From NCBI GenBank assembly GCA_034409055.1, contig DAOUMU010000534.1, forward strand, positions 1 through 44,650: 44,650 nucleotides of DNA. The letters run 5' to 3'. This DNA is from DAOUMU01 sp034409055 (GTDB lineage Bacteria > Chloroflexota > Anaerolineae > 4572-78 > J111). The translations under genes were made by a program, and so were the position numbers. This document shows, in pieces, positions 14,838 to 21,910 of the stretch. Position 1 is the stretch's first letter. Each line of letters starts with the position of its first letter. The notes beneath the pieces were generated by a model, which ran no database searches, was not told the DNA's origin, and saw only the letters and a list, made by a program, of their open reading frames with translations.

Positions 14838-16230
14838 AAGAGTTATGAAATTGCGGCAAATACCCGGCAAATTCAACCAAAAAATCATCTAAAATGGCCC
14901 GCCCCCGGTCGATATCGTTGATCATCGGGTCAAGGAGCAGGGCTTGCAGGGCCAGTTCTTTGTCGCCGTGGTAGCAGGCATCTATCACCAGGGAACTGTA
15001 GGCCAGCTCGCGGCGGCACATCTCGGCGATAGGTTCGGGCAGCGGCTCCATATTCAGCCCGCGTATCCCCAGCCCGGAGATGACGCCTGGCACTTCTACA
15101 ATAGTGTCGTCCGGCAGGTTAGGAATGAGGCCGTCGTTGGGCAGGTTGAGTTGGTGGTAGTAGAAGTTGTCGTTAAAGGTAACGGCTTCTACAATTTCGG
15201 GCACATATTCCGTGGGCTGATTTTTTAGCGTGTCTACCGGCAGCTTGCCGTCAACCACATCGCGGGCCAACTGTCTGCGGTCGGCCCGGCGGCGAAGGTT
15301 GCCGTCCCAGCTTTGCAACTCGATGTTATATTTTTCCCACGGTTTGGCGATAGGATCGTGAGTCCACTGTAAAAATTCAAGGTGAGCATCGCCGGGGGTG
15401 GGCATCAGGCCGAAAATCTCAAACAACTCGCGGCTGAGCGGCTCAAAATCTTTGCGATATTCCTTCAGCCAGCGCTGCCGGATGAGCGGGTAAAGGTCTT
15501 CGCCAGTGGCCCGGTCGCGGATGTCGTAGGCCCAGGAAAAATGGTTAATGCCGGCGGCCTTGATATCCAGGTGTTTGTAGCCCGCCGCCATTACCGGGTC
15601 TCGATACTTTTTGTTGCTGTAGTTGGTGTGGACATTAAAATTTGGCGGAATCTCGACGCCGTAACGGTCGGCCACAATGGCCATAGCGATGGTGTAACCC
15701 CACATCAGTTGGTGGCACATCCCCACCACTTTTACATTGGTGTACCGGTGCAGCGCCCACGTAAGTCGAATCAGCGGGTTGGTGTAGTTGAGATACCAGG
15801 CCTCGGGACACAGTTCTTCCATGTCGCGGGCAATGTCGATTATCAGCGGCAGGTTGCGGGCCGTGTGGGCAAAGCCGCCGGGGCCGCTGTTCTCCGCATA
15901 CGGCTGGCGCACGCCGTGTTTCAGCGGGATGCGCCAGTCCTTCTCCCACATCACTTCACGGGGGCCAACCTGCACCGAGACCACCACAAAATCGGCGTTG
16001 GGCAGAGCCTCGCGGCGATTGGTGGTGCCGTTGATGGTCATATTTGCGCCCCAGGCCTTGTTCATTTTTTGGGCCAGATTGGTCATCAGGTCCAGGGCTT
16101 CCTCGTCGATATCAACCAGCCAAAATTCCAGCCCGCGCAGGCGTTCGGAGCGAATCACAGAGGCCAGCGTTTTTAACCCAAAAACGGCGCTCCCGGCTCC
16201 GATGAGGACGACTTTAGGTGGTTCGGCCAT
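14836..16230 (-). CDS. GH4-family NAD-dependent glycoside hydrolase
   Basis: A 464-residue GH4 protein. N-terminal NAD-binding motif VVLIGAGSAVFG (residues 7-18), NYTNPL (149-153), the metal-binding cysteine in VGMCHQLMWGY (C172), and AGINHFSW (H230). GH4 enzymes cleave alpha- or beta-glycosides by transient oxidation at C3 using NAD and Mn, and cover galactosides, glucosides, galacturonides and phospho-sugars. Substrate cannot be read directly. Between the AOR and SuyAB-like genes it could open a sulfoquinovoside or another acidic glycoside (inference). The start at 16230 has AGAGG about 13 nt upstream. No signal peptide, so it is cytoplasmic. Confidence 0.82.
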   Translation of the reverse strand: MAEPPKVVLIGAGSAVFGLKTLASVIRSERLRGLEFWLVDIDEEALDLMTNLAQKMNKAWGANMTINGTTNRREALPNADFVVVSVQVGPREVMWEKDWRIPLKHGVRQPYAENSGPGGFAHTARNLPLIIDIARDMEELCPEAWYLNYTNPLIRLTWALHRYTNVKVVGMCHQLMWGYTIAMAIVADRYGVEIPPNFNVHTNYSNKKYRDPVMAAGYKHLDIKAAGINHFSWAYDIRDRATGEDLYPLIRQRWLKEYRKDFEPLSRELFEIFGLMPTPGDAHLEFLQWTHDPIAKPWEKYNIELQSWDGNLRRRADRRQLARDVVDGKLPVDTLKNQPTEYVPEIVEAVTFNDNFYYHQLNLPNDGLIPNLPDDTIVEVPGVISGLGIRGLNMEPLPEPIAEMCRRELAYSSLVIDACYHGDKELALQALLLDPMINDIDRGRAILDDFLVEFAGYLPQFHNS

Positions 16231-16293
16231 AGTTATTCAAATACCTCTTTTCTAAACGAAAGTTCTGTTATCATCGTTTGCGCCTCTCTTGTT

Positions 16294-16761
16294 TCAAGGG
16301 TTAGCTGACGGGGTTATCCACTTGGTCAACAGATAGCGATCGTGATCTTCAAAGCCGAATTTCCGATAAAAATTCTGGGCTTTGACATTGGTCCGCTCAA
16401 CTTCAAGATGAAGCGCATGCACGCCGAGGGAGCGGCAGACCTCTGTCACAAACTCAAGGCTTTTCGTACCTATACCCCGGCCTCGATAATCTTCTTGAAG
16501 GTACAACTCATCTACGATGGCATCCCGACCGTGATATTCCAGGCTAAAACCAAAGGTCAGTACCACATAACCAATGGCAATATTGTTTTGAACAATGAGC
16601 CATACCCGGCCCAAGGAGTCGTCCTTGATGATCTGTTCCAGAGCGGCTTGTGCCACTGGTTCTGCAAATGGCAGGGGGCCGTCGTACTCATAAAGCTCTC
16701 GCATAAAGCCCAGCAGGACATCAATATCAGGCTCTTGCGCCGCTTTGAAATAGATTTCCAT
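16294..16761 (-). CDS. GNAT-family N-acetyltransferase
   Basis: A 155-residue single GNAT domain. IVDELYLQEDYRGRGIGTKSLEFV is motif A with the acetyl-CoA pyrophosphate loop (RGRGIG), and ERTNVKAQNFYRKFGFED is motif B. It sits between a broken methyltransferase-like gene and the GH4 gene, all on the minus strand. A role in the pathway is unproven; substrate unknown. Confidence 0.8.
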   Translation of the reverse strand: MEIYFKAAQEPDIDVLLGFMRELYEYDGPLPFAEPVAQAALEQIIKDDSLGRVWLIVQNNIAIGYVVLTFGFSLEYHGRDAIVDELYLQEDYRGRGIGTKSLEFVTEVCRSLGVHALHLEVERTNVKAQNFYRKFGFEDHDRYLLTKWITPSANP

Positions 16762-16781
16762 CGCTCAACTTACCGTTTGGG

Positions 16782-17092
16782 TTACGCGTGCTGCTTGCAG
16801 GCGGGCGTCAGTATTCGCAGAAAATCTTCCGCTTCGCTTTGAGACATAGGCTCCATAATGTAGAAGGCAAATCCCCGTCCACCCAATGCTTCGAAAATAG
16901 TGCGGGCTCCTCGAGGGTAAAAGGCATGATCCATCCTTTCACAGCAGGTGGCTTGGTCAACTCCTCCGACCGACGACTGCGTACCGGATTCTCAATCATT
17001 GCCAGTGGCCGTTCTAGCTCACCGGCCCACCACAATGTCCAGTTATGTTCAAGGCGTGCCCAGTCTTGTTCGGTGAAATGCATATGGGCCAA
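16782..17092 (-). pseudogene. Remnant of a URO-D/corrinoid methyltransferase-like gene (internal deletion and frameshift)
   Basis: An intact N-terminus (MHFTEQDWARLEHNWTLWW, then GELERPLAMIENP) resembles the start of long proteins related to uroporphyrinogen decarboxylase-type methyltransferases in this phylum, usually about 350-400 residues. The frame stops at 16808 after 94 residues. In another frame from about 16905 down to TAA at 16782-16784 the sequence reads TIFEALGGRGFAFYIMEP, then MSQSEAEDFLRIL, which looks like the natural C-terminus of the same kind of protein. The middle appears deleted and the join out of frame. Family assignment is from recall and moderate. Confidence 0.6.
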
Positions 17093-17125
17093 CTACTATC
17101 GTGTCGGGTAAGTTATGACAAGGTT

Positions 17126-17234
17126 GTAGTAACGACTTATGAAGGTTAAAAAATTAATTGGGGTAGGCCGGGCATCCCCATGCCCGGTCATCTATTCCCC
17201 GTCTGCTTAAATCAACGACTGAAGTCGTTACTAC
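17126..17234. repeat. Inverted-repeat element with GTAGTAACGACTT arms
   Basis: A 109-bp element with perfect 13-bp arms at 17126-17138 and 17222-17234. It encloses a GTAGGCCGGGCATCCCCATG hairpin (17163-17189, copy 2 of that family). No flanking direct repeat was found. Its right edge lies inside the last codons of the MoaD-like gene and provides the TAG stop. Confidence 0.75.
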
Positions 17235-17476
17235 GTAAGCCCGCCCGAGATTGGTGGAAATAGGTGAACTTCGTCGCCATCACCCAGCCTATGTTCAAGT
17301 TCAACTCGCCGTCTATTTATCAACACCACCAGAAATTCAGGAGCTATGTCAATTTCTAACAAATTCAGGAGCGAGGCAACTGTAGCGCCTTCATCCAATT
17401 CAGCCGTTAACCGGTTCTGATACCCGTCGGGGGTAGAGCGGCGTAACGTGGCGTGTAAACGGACCGTTACGATCAA
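17231..17476 (-). CDS. MoaD/ThiS-like ubiquitin-fold protein linked to AOR
   Basis: An 81-residue beta-grasp protein (VTVRLHATLRR at the start, LDEGATVASLLNLLEI, INRRRVEL, LGDGDEVHLFPPISGG at the end). MoaD-like proteins carry sulfur as a C-terminal GG thiocarboxylate for pterin-cofactor synthesis, and dedicated copies often sit beside tungsten AOR genes. Here GG is followed by Leu-Thr before the stop, and those codons lie at the edge of the 17126-17234 repeat. An intact GG terminus may have been lost or may need trimming. It starts at TTG 17476, overlapping the AOR stop (TTGA). Confidence 0.8.
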   Translation of the reverse strand: MIVTVRLHATLRRSTPDGYQNRLTAELDEGATVASLLNLLEIDIAPEFLVVLINRRRVELEHRLGDGDEVHLFPPISGGLT

Positions 17477-19173
17477 CCAAATACCCCGTCCAGATCCTCT
17501 TCGGGCACATCGAAAACGGCATTAGTGGGCGGTAACGGCTCCATCGTCATCCACTCCGGTAAGCGGTCGTCGGCGGTGGTGAAGCCAGCAGCCTTATTAA
17601 ACTCCCGTTCCAAAGCTAAGGTTTCGCGCCCTAAAACTTGTAGCGCCTCCTCACCCAGGTCCCAACCATACTGTCCCTTTAATAAGTCACGGATTGCCCC
17701 AGGTGCTGTGGCGTAACCAAAGCCGCTAAAAACACACGCGCCCAGGGTGTCGTAGCCAGCCATATTGATTTGGGCAGTAAGGGACAGTGCCGCTTGCCCC
17801 TTTGGATCCAGATGGTCTACCTTGGCCCGAATGGTTAAGCCGCAGGTGTGATCGGCCCCCTGGGGTGAGGTGGCGTAGGTCACCCCGGTTCCCTTGATGG
17901 CTCGCGGGTCATAGGCAGAGATGGCCTGCCCTTTCACTACGGGTACCCGCCTTACGCTATAGACTTTACCGACCGTGGCAGCTCCCTGACCCAAAATTCG
18001 GCCCAGTGATGTACCCTGGCGAATTTCTTTGAGCAGTTCCATCGCTCGCTCACCGTCACCAAATTCCATCAGACCGGCCTCGGCGGCCACGCCCAGGGCA
18101 GCGCCAATTTCAATCGTATCTACACCCAGGTCGTTCATTTCCCGGTTGAGATTAGCGATGGTATCGAGATCATCAATACCCAGGTTCGATCCGACCAGTC
18201 CGACAGTTTCATATTCAAGCGGTGAGGTGATCGTTTTCCCGTCGGCTCCGGGGAAACAATTGGAACTGCGGATGACACAGCCAGGCATACAGGCGTGACT
18301 TGTGTCCCCTTCTCCACCTCTCTCCAGAATCGTATCGCGCATCGTTTCTTCGTTAATTTTCTCGATACCTTCAAATTCGCCCTCGGAGAAGTTGCGTACA
18401 GGGATAGCCCCGAATCCATTGGCCATCGTCCCCACGGCCACAGTGCCGTAATCAGCATAGACCTTAGTTTGCGGGTGGGCCATGAGAGATTTCATGTAAC
18501 GCTTTTTAGCGTCCTGGTAGAGTTCCGGGTTTGCCAGGGGAAACGGAGAGTAGTCGGCCTCAAAAACAATAGCCTTGAGCCGCTTAGAGCCCATGACTGC
18601 ACCCAGTCCGCCCCGGGCGGCAATCCGCGACGGGACGCCATCCTTGTCCAGATTTTGAATGCCGGCCGAAGCCATAAGCATCTCCCCGGCCGGGCCAATC
18701 AGGGCGATGGCCACTTTTTTCCCATACCGCTCCAGTAGGCGGGGTGCGGCTTCGTAGACACCCAACCCAACCAGATCATCAGCCGGTTCAAAACGTCCCC
18801 CCTTTTTGCTTAAGTGGAGCAGCCGCCAGCCGTCGTCAACCGGCGCGCCCTCAATAATCAAGGCTTTGATCCCCAGGTGGACCAGCTTGAGGCCGGTGGT
18901 GCCACCGGCGTTGGCCTCTTTAACACCGCCGGTCAATGGACTCTTGGCCCCAACCGATATCCGGTCACAGCTTGAGAGCATCTGTCCCACCAATAGACCC
19001 GGTAGAAACAACAGCTTATTGAACGGTCCCAAGGGTTCACAAGTGGGCGGAATCTCGTCAAGTAGAATACGTGCGACCAATCCCCGACCGCCCAAACGAC
19101 GCCAGCTTTCGGGAACTGGTTCGGTCGTGACAGTCTGTTTGTTTACATTGACTCGCCAAACTGCTTCATTCAT
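17473..19173 (-). CDS. aor: Aldehyde:ferredoxin oxidoreductase (tungstopterin, AOR family)
   Basis: A 566-residue AOR-family enzyme: the N-terminal tungstopterin-binding domain (LGGRGLVARILLDEIPP, GAKSPLTGGVKEANAGG) and the helical C-terminal domain. It oxidises aldehydes to acids with ferredoxin under anoxic conditions. Cluster ligands: C295 and C299 in HACMPGC, C480 in LGACVFSGFG. The position where I expect the third ligand (CVIRCSN in relatives) is Ser303, with Cys306 three residues on. GAGGAG precedes ATG 19173. It sits 50 bp after the transaldolase gene and overlaps the MoaD-like gene, so its substrate is probably the aldehyde from the aldol cleavage, for example sulfolactaldehyde (inference). 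Confidence 0.88.
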   Translation of the reverse strand: MNEAVWRVNVNKQTVTTEPVPESWRRLGGRGLVARILLDEIPPTCEPLGPFNKLLFLPGLLVGQMLSSCDRISVGAKSPLTGGVKEANAGGTTGLKLVHLGIKALIIEGAPVDDGWRLLHLSKKGGRFEPADDLVGLGVYEAAPRLLERYGKKVAIALIGPAGEMLMASAGIQNLDKDGVPSRIAARGGLGAVMGSKRLKAIVFEADYSPFPLANPELYQDAKKRYMKSLMAHPQTKVYADYGTVAVGTMANGFGAIPVRNFSEGEFEGIEKINEETMRDTILERGGEGDTSHACMPGCVIRSSNCFPGADGKTITSPLEYETVGLVGSNLGIDDLDTIANLNREMNDLGVDTIEIGAALGVAAEAGLMEFGDGERAMELLKEIRQGTSLGRILGQGAATVGKVYSVRRVPVVKGQAISAYDPRAIKGTGVTYATSPQGADHTCGLTIRAKVDHLDPKGQAALSLTAQINMAGYDTLGACVFSGFGYATAPGAIRDLLKGQYGWDLGEEALQVLGRETLALEREFNKAAGFTTADDRLPEWMTMEPLPPTNAVFDVPEEDLDGVFG

Positions 19174-19223
19174 AAAAACTCGCTCCTCTAGCTATGTTGA
19201 AATTAAGTAACTGCTGACCATGT

Positions 19224-19886
19224 TTATTCGTAAGGGGTCTGGTCCCAAAAGCTCTGGAACTTGGCCAGGCCGACGTGGGTGTAGGGATGATCAAAGGCAT
19301 CTTTGTAGACGGCATAGCCAGCGGTGACAATATCCGCGCCGGCCACCGCTGCCTCGGCGATTTGGCGGCCATTGCGGACGGCAGAGACGATAATCTGGCC
19401 GTCGAAGCCATAATTATCCCTAATGACCACGGCCTCGTTGACAAAATTCCAGATCTCTTCGGCATTGGATTCTTTCCAGCCGATGAAGGGTGAAACGAAA
19501 TAGGCTCCCATTCGAAATGCCTGCAGGGCCTGCGTAGCCGAGAAGACCAGGGTCAGGTTAACCCGGATGCCTTTTTTTGCCAGCACCGGAATGGCTTTAA
19601 AGCCGGCCTCAATGGCCGGTAATTTGATGACGAAATTTAGACTCATCGCCGCCAATTTTTCGGCTTCGGCGACCATGTCTTCCCAATTATCGTGGTGGGG
19701 ATTAACTTCCACCGAGATTGCTTTGTCGGTCCCTGCAAAAATCTCGGCGATTTCCCGGATTACCTTCAAAAAAGGTTTACCCGAGACATTAACGTGGCGG
19801 GGGTTGGTGGTCACCCCATCGATATTCCACATATTGAGCGCGTAGCTAATTTCATCAACTTTGGCACTATCCAAAAAGAATTTCAT
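19224..19886 (-). CDS. FSA-type transaldolase/aldolase (candidate sulfofructose transaldolase)
   Basis: A 220-residue (beta/alpha)8 transaldolase of the fructose-6-phosphate aldolase type. D6, N28 in VTTNPRHV and the Schiff-base lysine K88 in FVIKLPA match FSA D6, N28 and K85. Differences from E. coli FSA sit at the acceptor end: NPRHV instead of NPSII, and FIGWKES where FSA has the phosphate-binding Arg134 region. The acceptor aldehyde may therefore not be glyceraldehyde phosphate. Position between a sugar ABC transporter and AOR suits cleavage of a ketose to an aldehyde. ATG 19886 is chosen over 19901 because GGAGG lies 7 nt before it. Confidence 0.82.
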   Translation of the reverse strand: MKFFLDSAKVDEISYALNMWNIDGVTTNPRHVNVSGKPFLKVIREIAEIFAGTDKAISVEVNPHHDNWEDMVAEAEKLAAMSLNFVIKLPAIEAGFKAIPVLAKKGIRVNLTLVFSATQALQAFRMGAYFVSPFIGWKESNAEEIWNFVNEAVVIRDNYGFDGQIIVSAVRNGRQIAEAAVAGADIVTAGYAVYKDAFDHPYTHVGLAKFQSFWDQTPYE

Positions 19887-19950
19887 TTTTAGAACCTCCA
19901 TTCACAAGTAATCTGTTAAATTTTCGGCCCCGCCCAAAAACAGGAATAGT

Positions 19951-20865
19951 TTATCGACCACCAAACCCGGTCATCGTAATACCCTGCACAAAATAACGCT
20001 GGGCGAAGATGAACAACAAAATCACCGGAACAGTCATAAAGGTTCCGGCGGCAAACACCAACTCCCAACTGGCCTTAAACGACTCGTCAGCGTTCAGCCC
20101 GGCAATGCCCAGCGCCATGGTCCAGTTATCCACACTGCTGATGTAGATTAGGGGATTCATAAAGTCGGTGTAATGTTGCAGCATGGCAAACACAGCCACC
20201 GTGGCAATCACCGGTTTGGAAAGGGGCAGAATAATTTGAACGAGCGTACGGATCCGAGTGGCCCCATCGATCAGCGCGGCCTCCTCCAGTTCCATCGGAA
20301 TTCCTTTGAAAAACTGCCGCATCAGGAACACGTACAGCGGAGTCCACGGGGTGGTGGCGAACCAGAAGGGGACGGTTAAGGGTAACAGGGTGTCAATCCA
20401 ACCCAGGTAGCGGAAGATAATGAAGCGCGGCACCAGGACGATGACTTCTGGCAACATCAGGGTGGCGATCAGTACCCCAAAAAAGAAGTCCCGGCCCGGC
20501 CAGCGCAAACGGGCAAAACTGTAGCCCACCAGGATCGACGAGAAAATGGTGCCGGTGACCGCAAAGAACACCACCAGCAAACTGTTCCAGGCAAAGGTGG
20601 TAAAGGGTAGTACCTCAAAGACTCTGGGGTAATTTTGCCACTGGGGCGCTTCCGGAATCCAGACGATGGGGTGGGCAAAGACCTCGGTCGAGGCTTTAAG
20701 GGAGGAGGAAATCATCCACAAGGCCGGAACCAGGAATGAGATGAGCAAGACGGTCATTAAAATTTGCAGGAAAATCAGCCATACTTTTTCCAGCATCTTC
20801 CGGCGGGACTTGCGCTGAGAATAAGCGACGGCTGTCTGCTGTATTGTAGTATCTGCTGCGGCCAT
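19951..20865 (-). CDS. Carbohydrate ABC transporter permease, MalG type
   Basis: A 304-residue membrane protein with six predicted helices and the EAA loop (ELEEAALIDGATRIRTLVQIILPLS) that contacts the ATPase. AGGAGG precedes ATG 20865, and the gene starts 9 bp after the partner permease. It forms the transmembrane channel with the MalF-type subunit. No ATPase gene is in the window, so a shared MsiK/UgpC-like ATPase is likely used. Confidence 0.9.
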   Translation of the reverse strand: MAAADTTIQQTAVAYSQRKSRRKMLEKVWLIFLQILMTVLLISFLVPALWMISSSLKASTEVFAHPIVWIPEAPQWQNYPRVFEVLPFTTFAWNSLLVVFFAVTGTIFSSILVGYSFARLRWPGRDFFFGVLIATLMLPEVIVLVPRFIIFRYLGWIDTLLPLTVPFWFATTPWTPLYVFLMRQFFKGIPMELEEAALIDGATRIRTLVQIILPLSKPVIATVAVFAMLQHYTDFMNPLIYISSVDNWTMALGIAGLNADESFKASWELVFAAGTFMTVPVILLFIFAQRYFVQGITMTGFGGR

Positions 20866-20874
20866 AATTTCCTC

Positions 20875-21792
20875 CTAATCCTCGTAATGAACCCATCTTC
20901 TGGACATATAAAACTGAACCGCAGTAAACAGCATAACGATGATAAAGAACTCCCAGGCCAGGGCCGCGGCGTAGCCCATATTGAAGAATTTGAAACCTTC
21001 ATTATAGATATTGAGTACGGCAAACAGGGTGGCATTTTCCGGACCGCCGTCGGTCATGATTTTGGCCGGAATAAAGGTCTGGAAGGAGTTGATGATGCCC
21101 ATGATTCCGTTGAAGAAGATGAGGGGAGACATCAAGGGGATGGTGACATGCCATAAACGTTTCCAGGCGTTCGCACCATCAAGGCTGGCTGCTTCCATCA
21201 ACGTGGGAGGGATATTGCCCAAGCCGGCGATAAAGATGACCATAAACCGGCCTATCATCCACAACGACATGAAGATAAAGGCCGGCATAGCCAGGTTGGG
21301 ATCAAATAACCAGGGTTGAGGCGGTATGCCGACCCAACTCAAGGCATCATTGAGAATCCCAAACTCCGGGTGCAGCACCCGCTGCCACACTACCGACCAG
21401 GCGACCAGCGGAATGATGATCGGCAAGTAAAAACCGGAGCGATACAGGTCGCGGAATCTGATATTTTGGGTCAGGGCCAGCGCCAGCAAGAAGGCAATGA
21501 TCAATTGCAGCGGCACGGCGAAAACCGTGTAATAGCCGCTGACGAACAGGCTCCAATTGGCCCGTTCGGCAGTAAGCATTTTGACAATGTTGGCAAACCC
21601 GATGAATTGCGGGTCACCAAGCAAGTTCCAGCGCTGAAAGGCCAACCAGATCGAATACAGCATAGGGAAGGCGATAAAGGCCAGGAAACCGATGATGAAA
21701 GGGGAGGCAAATAGATAGCCTTCGAGCCATTCCTGGAGTACCATCCGGCTCGGCATCTTGAATCTACGCTTGGGTGCTTCAGCCGTAATCAT
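20875..21792 (-). CDS. Carbohydrate ABC transporter permease, MalF type
   Basis: A 305-residue permease with six predicted helices and the EAA motif (LMEAASLDGANAWKRLWHVTIP). ATG 21792 is preferred because GAGGAGG lies just upstream; a longer in-frame extension to 21876 has no ribosome-binding site and crosses a hairpin repeat. It is paired with the MalG-type permease 9 bp downstream and with the binding protein 118 bp upstream. Confidence 0.9.
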   Translation of the reverse strand: MITAEAPKRRFKMPSRMVLQEWLEGYLFASPFIIGFLAFIAFPMLYSIWLAFQRWNLLGDPQFIGFANIVKMLTAERANWSLFVSGYYTVFAVPLQLIIAFLLALALTQNIRFRDLYRSGFYLPIIIPLVAWSVVWQRVLHPEFGILNDALSWVGIPPQPWLFDPNLAMPAFIFMSLWMIGRFMVIFIAGLGNIPPTLMEAASLDGANAWKRLWHVTIPLMSPLIFFNGIMGIINSFQTFIPAKIMTDGGPENATLFAVLNIYNEGFKFFNMGYAAALAWEFFIIVMLFTAVQFYMSRRWVHYED

Positions 21793-21810
21793 AAAGAGTC
21801 CTCCTCTTCT

Positions 21811-21898
21811 GTAGCAGGGCAAGCAGGGTCGCAAGGTAGCAGGGAACCAGAACGGCTGCTTGTTGGCCCGGTACAACCTGCTACCTGCTACCTGCTAC
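21811..21898. repeat. GTAGCAGG/CCTGCTAC hairpin with heptamer repeats
   Basis: GTAGCAGG occurs at 21811 and 21836. Three CCTGCTA heptamers follow at 21877-21897. GGTAGCAGG (21835-21843) is the exact complement of CCTGCTACC (21877-21885), so the spacer folds into a hairpin. It lies between the binding-protein and MalF-type genes, where a stem-loop commonly lowers permease expression relative to the binding protein. Confidence 0.65.
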
Positions 21899-21910
21899 AT
21901 CTAACTGTTT

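Noticed and set aside
15382..16176. Long plus-strand frame opposite the GH4 gene (also 10619-11407, 13525-14232 and 22307-23293)
   Set aside because: These are antisense shadows of strongly supported genes with no domain or start signal.
17126..17234. Further copy of the GTAAC MITE family
   Set aside because: The arms (GTAGTAACGACTT) and interior differ and there is no 8-bp duplication.
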